Below, in pieces: positions 15,305 to 21,445 of a DNA stretch of 21,445 nucleotides. The first letter of the stretch is position 1. The number at the start of each line of letters is the position of its first letter. The notes below the pieces were generated by a model that worked only from the letters and a program-made list of their open reading frames with translations, was not told the DNA's origin and did not search any database. This DNA comes from an uncultured Acetatifactor sp. Lineage in GTDB: Bacteria; Bacillota; Clostridia; Lachnospirales; Lachnospiraceae. The stretch spans positions 1 through 21,445 of the forward strand of contig CAJUNZ010000050.1 in the NCBI GenBank assembly GCA_910587755.1, given 5' to 3'. A program made the position numbers and the translations under genes.

Positions 15305-16087
15305 ATGGGGAAAGATGTATTACAAGGGATTATGATACCGTTTGTGGGGACCGTACTGGGGTCTGCCTGTGTGCTTTTTATGAGGAACAAGCTGAATCCG
15401 CTGCTGCAGAAATCCCTCACCGGATTTGCCGCAGGGGTTATGGTGGCGGCCTCCATCTGGAGTCTGCTGATTCCCGCCATGGACCAGAGTGCATCCATGG
15501 GACAGTGGGCTTTTCTGCCTGCGGCGGCAGGATTCTGGCTTGGGATCCTGTTCCTGCTGCTTCTGGACCGGACAGTGCCCCACCTGCACATGAACAGCAC
15601 CCGGGCGGAAGGGGCCAGGAGCAGCCTGAAAAAATCCACCATGCTGGTGCTTGCGGTGACGCTTCACAACCTGCCGGAGGGCATGGCCGTGGGGGTGGTC
15701 TATGCGGGCTGGCTTTCAGGGGATGCAGAGATCAGCGCTATGGGCGCCCTGGCGCTTTCCCTGGGAATCGCTCTGCAGAATTTCCCCGAGGGAGCGGTGA
15801 TCTCCATGCCCCTGCGGGGAGAGGGCGCAGGCAGGGGAAAAGCTTTTCTGTATGGCGCGCTTTCCGGTGCGGTGGAGCCCCTGGGAGCAGCGCTGACCAT
15901 TCTCATGGCGGGATTTGTGGTTCCGTTCCTGCCTTATTTGCTGAGTTTTGCGGCGGGGGCCATGATCTATGTGGTGGTGGAAGAGCTGATCCCGGAGATG
16001 TCGGAGGGAGATCATTCCAATATAGGAACCGTTCTGTTTGCCGCAGGCTTTACGGTCATGATGGCTCTGGATGTGGCATTGGGATAG
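15305..16087 (+). CDS. ZIP-family divalent metal transporter (ZupT-like)
   Basis: A 260-residue membrane protein that probably imports zinc or related divalent cations. About eight hydrophobic segments are visible. Two conserved metal-binding helices are present: TLHNLPEGMAVGV (His121, Asn122, Glu125) and LQNFPEGAVISMPL (Asn159, Glu162), the paired signature of ZIP transporters. EELIPEM near the end matches the usual last-but-one helix. ATG 15305 follows AGGAGG at 15292-15297; the upstream in-frame ATG 15281 has no ribosome site. The gene stands alone between the divergent Rpn-family gene and the signalling operon. The metal actually carried cannot be read from the sequence. Confidence 0.9.
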   Translation: MGKDVLQGIMIPFVGTVLGSACVLFMRNKLNPLLQKSLTGFAAGVMVAASIWSLLIPAMDQSASMGQWAFLPAAAGFWLGILFLLLLDRTVPHLHMNSTRAEGARSSLKKSTMLVLAVTLHNLPEGMAVGVVYAGWLSGDAEISAMGALALSLGIALQNFPEGAVISMPLRGEGAGRGKAFLYGALSGAVEPLGAALTILMAGFVVPFLPYLLSFAAGAMIYVVVEELIPEMSEGDHSNIGTVLFAAGFTVMMALDVALG

Positions 16088-16200
16088 GATTTATGGAGCC
16101 GGGCAGATAAAGGGATAGATAACTGGATAAACAATCAGGAAAGAAAAGTTGGTGGCAAAACAGGGAATTATGTGATAAAATGGGGGGTGGATTCAGAGGG

Positions 16201-16236
16201 CGGGATAATCCCGGGATACAAAACGGATACATCCCG
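16201..16236. promoter_or_regulatory. Operator-like cluster of CGGGAT/ATCCCG half-sites
   Basis: CGGGAT occurs at 16201 and 16212 and its complement ATCCCG at 16208 and 16231, forming two inverted pairs within 36 bases, 56 bases before the response-regulator start. The first pair is a perfect 13-base palindrome. There is no T-run, so a terminator for the ZIP gene is unlikely. A weak promoter-like TTGGTG (16149) and GATAAA (16174) lie upstream. Confidence 0.45.
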
Positions 16237-16292
16237 GTTACATAATATTTGCGGTACAGGGAAGTGATTCCTGAAAGAAATGAGGGGATGAC

Positions 16293-16964
16293 ATGCTGAA
16301 GATATTGATTGCAGAGGATGAGGAACCCATTGCAAACCTGATAAAGATGAATCTGCGCAGGGCAGGGTACCAGTGTACATGGGCGTCTGACGGGGAGAAG
16401 GCGGCGGATCTGATGGACACGGAAAAATTCGACCTGCTGCTGTTGGACGTGATGCTTCCCGGTATCAACGGATATGAGCTGATGGAGTATGCCCGGTCGC
16501 TGGAACTGCCGGTGATCTTTCTGACAGCTCTTGGAAGCACGGAGAACAAAGTGAAGGGTCTGAAGATGGGAGCCGACGACTACCTGACAAAGCCCTTTGA
16601 GATAGTGGAACTTCTGGCCAGGGTGGAAGCGGTGCTGCGCAGATACCACAAGGCGGAAACCATACTGAATATTTTTGACGTGGTCATTGACACGGCCTCC
16701 CGCTCGGTGATGCAGAACGGGGAGCCGGTGTCTCTGACCATGAAGGAGTTTGAGCTGCTGCTCCTTCTGGCACGGAACCGCAATATTGCCCTCTACCGGG
16801 AAACCATCTACGAGACGGTCTGGGGCGGGGAATATATGGGCCAGAGCCGGACGGTGGATCTTCATATCCAGCGTCTGAAGAAGAAATTGAACTGGGACAG
16901 CGAGATCACCGCCGTGTACAAGGTGGGATACCGCCTGGAGGGTGAGGAGAAACTGCCGAAGTAA
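16293..16964 (+). CDS. OmpR/PhoB-type response regulator
   Basis: A 223-residue DNA-binding regulator. The receiver domain has the acidic pair Asp9/Glu10, the phospho-acceptor Asp52 (LLLLDVMLPG), the switch Thr78 (FLTAL) and Lys100 (YLTKPF). The C-terminal winged helix begins about 128 (LTMKEFELLLLLARN) and contains SRTVDLHIQRLKKKL and the final YKVGYRLE hairpin. It should be phosphorylated by the kinase encoded just downstream. ATG 16293 follows GAGGGG at 16282-16287. A set of inverted half-sites lies just upstream and could be its own or another regulator's operator. Its gene targets cannot be told from sequence alone, although the membrane protein at 18475 is an obvious candidate because it shares the operon. 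Confidence 0.95.
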   Translation: MLKILIAEDEEPIANLIKMNLRRAGYQCTWASDGEKAADLMDTEKFDLLLLDVMLPGINGYELMEYARSLELPVIFLTALGSTENKVKGLKMGADDYLTKPFEIVELLARVEAVLRRYHKAETILNIFDVVIDTASRSVMQNGEPVSLTMKEFELLLLLARNRNIALYRETIYETVWGGEYMGQSRTVDLHIQRLKKKLNWDSEITAVYKVGYRLEGEEKLPK

Positions 16965-17041
16965 ACCATTTCCGTGCTGTGAGGGAAGCGCATCCGGAAT
17001 TATCCGGCAGAATTTATTCATTATAGAAAGAAATAAATCAC

Positions 17042-18472
17042 ATGAAATTTGCAGACAAATTATTCCTCTCCATGACGGTACTTCTGGCAGTGATGTTTTC
17101 TCTCTTCGGCATCTGGATGCTGACCTCTGACTTTTCCCAGCTGCTGGACCGGGAATTTGAACAGGGTATCAAAGAGAGCAGAATGTTTGACTTTCTGTTT
17201 GAGATGGGATACCAGTCCACGGAAGAGTTTGGGGAGGAATATGCCATTGGCAGAACCCTGGGCAGCATTGCCGACAGCGTGGAGCGGGACGGCAGCCATA
17301 TGTTTGTGGCCCAGGGGGACGGAAGCGTGATCTATGGAGGGGACCACCTGAATTCCCTGGAATTTACCAGGGAGGCGGACAAGCTGATCCGTTCTCTGGG
17401 CAGCAAAACTTACGGCTGCTGTGTCCGTCAGATTGACGGCGGTTACTATATGCTCACTGTGACAGTCACCAATGCCGCCTCGGACAGCCTGTACCTGGGA
17501 CTGTGCCGGGATCTGACTTCTATTTACGATGGAAGGCAAAGTCTGGTCTCAAGATACCGGATTGCGCTTCTATGCCTGCTGGGAGCAGGGGGTGTGGGAA
17601 TCTTTATGCTCTCCCGCTATATCACCAGACCCATCAGCAGCCTGAACAAGCTGGCAGGAAAGATTGCCGCCGGCGATTATGACTTGCGTTCCAGCAACAG
17701 AAGCATGGATGAGATCGGGGAGCTGGCCCGGAACTTTAACAGAATGGCAGATCATCTGGTGGAGGAAATGCAGAGGAAAGCCCTGGAAGCCAAACAGAAA
17801 GAGGACTTTACCGCTGCTTTTGCCCACGAACTCAAGACTCCTTTGACTTCTATTATCGGCTATGCGGATATGCTCAATTCCCTGAAACTGTCAGAGGAAG
17901 AACGCCATGAGGCATACTTTTACATTTACAGCCAGGGAAAGCGTCTGGAAAGCCTTTCACACAAACTTCTGGAACTGGTGAGCATGGACAAGAGTCCCAA
18001 CATTGTGAAGCCCATCCACACGAAGGAACTGGAGCAGAATATCCGCAATACCATGCGGCCCATCTGGAAACAGAGGGGCCTGAAGGGAAAGGTGGAGCTG
18101 GAAAAGGCGGTTCTGTACGGGGATGGAGAGCTGCTGCTGTCTCTGTTCTATAATCTTCTGGACAATGCGGTAAAGGCCATGGACAAGGGAAGCCAGGGGT
18201 TTATCCTGATGAAAGGAACCAGGAAGCCGGACGGATATGAGATCAAGGTGGTAGACAATGGAAGGGGGATTCCGGCGGAGGAGATCAGCCGTATTACAGA
18301 GGCTTTTTATATGGTGGACAAGTCCAGGTCTAGGAAAGAGGGCGGCGCCGGGATCGGTATGGCGCTGTGTTGGAAGATTATCCAGATCCACAATGGCATC
18401 CTGAAGATTGACAGCAGACTCGGGGAGGGCACCGTGATGAAAGTAGTGTTTAAAAACGAAATGGGGCGTTGA
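17042..18472 (+). CDS. Membrane sensor histidine kinase
   Basis: A 476-residue kinase, the likely partner of the response regulator 77 bases upstream. A first membrane helix lies at about 7-28, an extracellular sensor of about 150 residues follows, and a second helix lies around 179-198. Then come a HAMP linker (RPISSLNKLAGKIAAGDYDL), the dimerisation domain with phospho-accepting His262 in FAHELKTPLTSIIGYADML, and the ATP-binding domain with N box NLLDNAVKAM, G1 VDNGRGIP and G2-like GGAGIGMALCWKI. The extracellular part contains no domain I recognise, so the signal is unknown. The ribosome site is weak (AGAAAG). The stop codon is two bases before the next ATG. Confidence 0.94.
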   Translation: MKFADKLFLSMTVLLAVMFSLFGIWMLTSDFSQLLDREFEQGIKESRMFDFLFEMGYQSTEEFGEEYAIGRTLGSIADSVERDGSHMFVAQGDGSVIYGGDHLNSLEFTREADKLIRSLGSKTYGCCVRQIDGGYYMLTVTVTNAASDSLYLGLCRDLTSIYDGRQSLVSRYRIALLCLLGAGGVGIFMLSRYITRPISSLNKLAGKIAAGDYDLRSSNRSMDEIGELARNFNRMADHLVEEMQRKALEAKQKEDFTAAFAHELKTPLTSIIGYADMLNSLKLSEEERHEAYFYIYSQGKRLESLSHKLLELVSMDKSPNIVKPIHTKELEQNIRNTMRPIWKQRGLKGKVELEKAVLYGDGELLLSLFYNLLDNAVKAMDKGSQGFILMKGTRKPDGYEIKVVDNGRGIPAEEISRITEAFYMVDKSRSRKEGGAGIGMALCWKIIQIHNGILKIDSRLGEGTVMKVVFKNEMGR

Positions 18473-18474
18473 AG

Positions 18475-19551
18475 ATGCAGTCCAGAAGAGCGAAAAAACA
18501 AAATAAAAGACCCAGGAGAAGTCCCTGGAAAAGGCTGGGAATGGTGTGTTCTCTCATCCTGTTGGTGGCTGTGGCGCTTTTTCTGCCCCAAATGATTTTT
18601 CAGGTCCAGGACGGGCTGTTGTGCGCCAAGACCATTCTGGACGAAAAAGAGAGCGTGGATGTGGAAGCTCTGGGTACCACTTACGAGAAATCCCTGTACA
18701 AGAGACTTTTAAACTTTGCGGAGGGCATGGCGGCGGAGGAGATCTTCTATGTGGCAACCCAAAATCTGGATGTGACCCAGGAAGTATATTCTTTTCTGAA
18801 AAGCGCAGACCTGTACCAGGGAATTCTTGTGGCTCTGATGGAATTTAACATGATTCCGGTGCGCTACTGGGAGGACGGAGCGACCGTAAACCAGTGGAAA
18901 CAGTATGTAATCTACAGTGACGATTATGCCAAGGGAGTGAATTTTATCCTCTGGTATATTGAGGTGAAGGACATCACAGAGGCGGTGGTAAAGCTTCTGG
19001 TGGACGCGGAGACCGGCACCATATATGCGGTGAAGACGGAGGACAATCAGCATTTTTACTATGATTCGGATGGAGGATATCTCTATTCCGAAATATGGAT
19101 GGAGGATGTGGCTCCCAATTTCTGGTATTACTTTGCTATTGCCTATGAGGCTTCTGCAAACATTGAATCCACGGACAGCTGGAATGGGCAGAGCACAGGC
19201 AGGACAGATCAGGAAAGCAATGTGTCATATTATGAATCCATGTATGATAAGGCCTTGGTGGCAGGCAGCTCGGATGAATCACTCTACAAGTATGATGAAA
19301 TTATGCAGAAAGACGCTTTAGAGAGAGAAGAGGCAATGTTGGCATATGCCCAGGAGGAAATGCTTCGCAAGAATGCCGGCTACTGGAAAGAGGGGAGGAC
19401 AATGTGCTTCCGGCTGCCTTACCAGGAGGTATCCCTTGAGGTGAGGATGGAAATCGGGGAAGTAGGACAGCAGTCCAAGTATATCAATATCTATCCCCAG
19501 CTTTTGACGGGTATCCGTGAAATTTATGAACTGATCCCTGAGTTTGCATAA
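18475..19551 (+). CDS. Unrecognised membrane-anchored protein in the two-component operon
   Basis: I do not recognise this 358-residue protein. After a very basic start (SRRAKKQNKRPRRSPWKR) one hydrophobic helix lies at about 22-42, so it should be anchored with the rest outside. The outer part is acidic, rich in Tyr, Glu and Asp, and has no cysteines beyond two or three scattered ones. A segment resembling a PepSY-type strand pattern (KLLVDAETGTIYAVKTEDNQ) is present, followed by a polar linker and a Glu-rich helix about 280-300. ATG 18475 lies two bases after the kinase stop; TTG 18469 is possible. Its tight coupling to the kinase suggests a sensor accessory or target of the system. Function not assigned. 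Confidence 0.7.
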   Translation: MQSRRAKKQNKRPRRSPWKRLGMVCSLILLVAVALFLPQMIFQVQDGLLCAKTILDEKESVDVEALGTTYEKSLYKRLLNFAEGMAAEEIFYVATQNLDVTQEVYSFLKSADLYQGILVALMEFNMIPVRYWEDGATVNQWKQYVIYSDDYAKGVNFILWYIEVKDITEAVVKLLVDAETGTIYAVKTEDNQHFYYDSDGGYLYSEIWMEDVAPNFWYYFAIAYEASANIESTDSWNGQSTGRTDQESNVSYYESMYDKALVAGSSDESLYKYDEIMQKDALEREEAMLAYAQEEMLRKNAGYWKEGRTMCFRLPYQEVSLEVRMEIGEVGQQSKYINIYPQLLTGIREIYELIPEFA

Positions 19552-19604
19552 AAGTTCTCTTGTACCAATATATTTGTAAAAAGTGTACAGAGGTCTTTGC
19601 AGGC

Positions 19605-21059
19605 ATGGAGAATTCAATCCTTGGCGGCCTGATCCGGCAGCTGGATAACCTGGTATGGGGCCCGGCGCTGCTTCTGCTCTTACTGGGAAGCGGCAGTTAT
19701 CTGATGCTTCGCCTTCGATTTTTACCCTTGAGAAATTTAAAATTTGCACTGAAATGTGCGTTTGGAGGGGACTCGCCTCCGGGGAAAAACACTTTGGGAA
19801 AAGGTTCCGGACGTGCCTCCTCCGGAAGCGTGTCCTCTCTGGCGTCCCTCACAACGGAGCTGGCCACCACTCTGGGCATAGGCAATATTATCGGCGTGGC
19901 CATGGCCATGGTGCTTGGAGGACCGGGCGCTCTGTTCTGGATGGTTGCCACCAGCATTGTGGGGATGGCTACAAAACTGGTGGAGAGCATGCTTTCGGTA
20001 AAATACAGGGGAAAGAACCAGAAGGGGCAGAGCGCAGGGGGACCCATGTACACCTGCCTGCATGCTTTTCCTGGAAAGCCCGGCAGGATTCTGGGAACCC
20101 TGTTTGCCCTCCTTGCAGTGACAGCTTCTTTCGGCATGGGAAACATGACCCAGTCCAATTCCATTGCAGATACGCTCTGGGTGTCCTTCCGGGTGCCCAA
20201 GGCGGATACGGGCCTGTTTCTGACCATTCTCACGGTTCTTGTGGTGATTGGAGGAATCAGCGTCATTGGAAAAGTGACCCAGGTGCTTGTGCCCTTTATG
20301 GGAGTGTTCTATCTCCTGGGGGCTCTGGCCGTGATCCTGGTCCACTGGAGGAACCTGCCCGGGGCGGTGGCCGGAATACTGACGGCGGCGTTTCATCCCC
20401 AGGCGGTATCCGGAGGAATCTTCGGAACGGTCACGGTGTCGGCCTACCAGTCCCTGCGCTGGGGGGTGGCCAGGGGAATATTTTCCAATGAGGCAGGGAT
20501 CGGCGCCTCCGGCATTACGGCTGCGGCCGCCGACACGGAGGACTGTGTGAAACAGGGATATATCAGTATGACAGGGGTATTCCTGGACACGGCGGTGGTG
20601 TGTACCATTACAGGGCTGGCTTTCGCGGTCTCGGGAGTTTTAAGCCTGACGGATGCCAATGGTGCGCCTCTCACCGGGACTGCCCTGACCCTGGCGGCTT
20701 TCAGCACAGTTCTGGGGGACTGGGGGAACAGCTTTGTAAGCGCCTGCATTGTGCTCTTTGCCTTTGCCACCGTCATCGGCTGGGCCTACCAGGGAGAGCG
20801 GGCTTTTGAATACCTTCTGGGAGGCAGCACAAAATACAATATCTGGTATCGTTTTATCTATGGCCTTACGGCATTTGTGGGTTGTGTCTGTCCTCTGGAG
20901 GTGGTGTGGAACTTTTCGGATATCTGCAACGGCCTTATGGCCGTGCCCAATCTGATCTGTGTGCTGGCCCTTTCGGGTTCCGCCTGCAGGGAGATCCGGG
21001 CTTACTGTACCGGGGGAAGCGTGCATCTTTTAAAATATGCGAAAAAAGAATTGAGATAA
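19605..21059 (+). CDS. Alanine/glycine:cation symporter (AGCS family)
   Basis: A 484-residue transporter expected to import alanine or glycine with sodium. It has about ten hydrophobic segments. AGCS landmarks are TTLGIGNIIGVAMAMVLGGP followed by GALFWM and GMATKLVES near 75-130, SAGGPMYTCL, GMGNMTQSNSIADTL, and SNEAGIGASGITAAAA, the last close to the family's conserved G-x-x-S-NEAG loop. Start ATG 19605 follows AGAGG at 19589-19593; an upstream in-frame TTG 19560 would add 15 residues with no ribosome site. It lies 53 bases after the membrane-protein gene with no terminator between them, so read-through is possible. No glycine riboswitch is visible. The final codons overlap the -35 of the pepT promoter. 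Confidence 0.93.
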   Translation: MENSILGGLIRQLDNLVWGPALLLLLLGSGSYLMLRLRFLPLRNLKFALKCAFGGDSPPGKNTLGKGSGRASSGSVSSLASLTTELATTLGIGNIIGVAMAMVLGGPGALFWMVATSIVGMATKLVESMLSVKYRGKNQKGQSAGGPMYTCLHAFPGKPGRILGTLFALLAVTASFGMGNMTQSNSIADTLWVSFRVPKADTGLFLTILTVLVVIGGISVIGKVTQVLVPFMGVFYLLGALAVILVHWRNLPGAVAGILTAAFHPQAVSGGIFGTVTVSAYQSLRWGVARGIFSNEAGIGASGITAAAADTEDCVKQGYISMTGVFLDTAVVCTITGLAFAVSGVLSLTDANGAPLTGTALTLAAFSTVLGDWGNSFVSACIVLFAFATVIGWAYQGERAFEYLLGGSTKYNIWYRFIYGLTAFVGCVCPLEVVWNFSDICNGLMAVPNLICVLALSGSACREIRAYCTGGSVHLLKYAKKELR

Positions 21060-21079
21060 GGCCCCTGCCGTGGTATGAT
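21051..21079 (+). promoter_or_regulatory. pepT promoter
   Basis: TTGAGA (21051-21056), a 17-base spacer and TATGAT (21074-21079), preceded by TGG, give a strong sigma-A match. The -35 box is made of the last two codons of the symporter gene. The leader to the pepT start would be about 30 bases. Confidence 0.75.
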
Positions 21080-21114
21080 GGAGGAGAAAAAGACGAAAAA
21101 AAGAGGTAATCCAT

Positions 21115-21445
21115 ATGTCCAAGACCATAGATTTATTTCTGCAGTATGTGAAAATTGACACTCAGTCGGACGAGAGTACGGGTACTTCCCCCAGCACAAA
21201 AAAGCAGCACAACCTGGCAGGACTTCTGGTGAGACAGCTGGAGGAGATGGGGGCGTCGGAGGTCACTTATGATCAGGAACACTGCTATGTATATGCCTCC
21301 GTCCCTGCCTCCGTGGAGTGTCAGGATGCCCCTGTTCTGGGTCTGATCGCCCACATGGACACTGCCCCTGTGGTGTCCGGATCCAATGTGCGGCCCAGGA
21401 TTGTAGAGAATTATGACGGTGGGGACATTGTGCTGAACGAGGAGG
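21115..21445 (+). CDS. pepT: Peptidase T (tripeptide aminopeptidase), 5' part only
   Basis: The first 110 residues of an M20-family dizinc aminopeptidase that releases the N-terminal residue from tripeptides in the cytoplasm. SKTIDLFLQYVKIDTQSDES and TSPSTKKQHNLAGLL match the PepT start. LGLIAHMDTAP carries the first zinc ligand His80 and the catalytic Asp82, at nearly the same positions as E. coli PepT (His78, Asp80). VVSGSNVRPRIVENYDGGDI follows as expected. The gene runs off the window, and the full family length is about 410 residues. ATG 21115 follows AGAGG at 21102-21106. It has its own promoter just upstream, overlapping the end of the symporter gene. The pairing with an amino-acid transporter fits peptide use. 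Confidence 0.94.
   Translation, partial: MSKTIDLFLQYVKIDTQSDESTGTSPSTKKQHNLAGLLVRQLEEMGASEVTYDQEHCYVYASVPASVECQDAPVLGLIAHMDTAPVVSGSNVRPRIVENYDGGDIVLNEE

Noticed and set aside
16056..17021. 321-codon open frame antisense to the response regulator
   Set aside because: The sense strand has all receiver and winged-helix motifs; the antisense product resembles no family.
19552..19604. Possible glycine riboswitch ahead of the symporter
   Set aside because: The gap is only 53 bases, far too short, with no conserved aptamer core.
1..21445. CRISPR array, tRNA or rRNA genes
   Set aside because: No regularly spaced identical repeats, cloverleaf arms or rRNA-like stretches were noticed.

Overview
The window looks like a chromosomal segment of a Gram-positive anaerobe, most likely a Lachnospiraceae-type Clostridium relative. 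The grounds are strong Shine-Dalgarno (SD) sequences, moderate GC, a HelD-type helicase, ChW repeats, a VanZ-like protein, an Rpn-family nuclease and an alanine/glycine:cation symporter. I cannot name a species.

Layout. (1) 1-4938: the 3' part of acetate kinase (ackA), a 540-base gap, a membrane-anchored C39-like peptidase with a clear terminator, a 128-base multi-hairpin inverted-repeat element, and helD. (2) 5054-7469: an SPL-type radical SAM protein and an AT-richer AAA ATPase whose C-terminus seems to have been rewritten at a perfect 12-bp palindrome. (3) 7469-8921: a small serine recombinase, a related palindrome right after its stop, then a glycosyltransferase-like gene that has lost its 5' end. 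This looks like a mobile-element or rearrangement junction. (4) 8925-13245: a glycan or cell-surface locus made of a WcbI-like protein fused to ChW-type repeats, a COG5610-like HAD protein overlapping it by four bases, and a VanZ-like membrane protein. (5) 13340-15064: an AT-rich patch with two apparent gene remnants (nitrilase on the minus strand, ApbE-like on the plus strand) and an Rpn-family nuclease with its own near-consensus promoter. (6) 15305-19551: a ZIP metal transporter, then an operator-like cluster of half-sites ahead of an OmpR-type response regulator, its histidine kinase and an unrecognised membrane-anchored protein. (7) 19605-21445: an AGCS alanine/glycine symporter and the 5' end of peptidase T (pepT).

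How the parts relate. AckA makes ATP from acetyl phosphate. The symporter and peptidase T fit amino-acid and peptide use. The 8925-12682 pair is translationally coupled and probably modifies a surface polysaccharide. The 16293-19551 trio looks like one signalling operon, and its third protein is a plausible output or accessory. The most unusual items are the ChW repeats on a seemingly cytoplasmic WcbI protein, the paired palindromes around the recombinase, the 128-base structured repeat upstream of helD, and the half-site array upstream of the response regulator. Family calls come from reading motifs; no database search was run.
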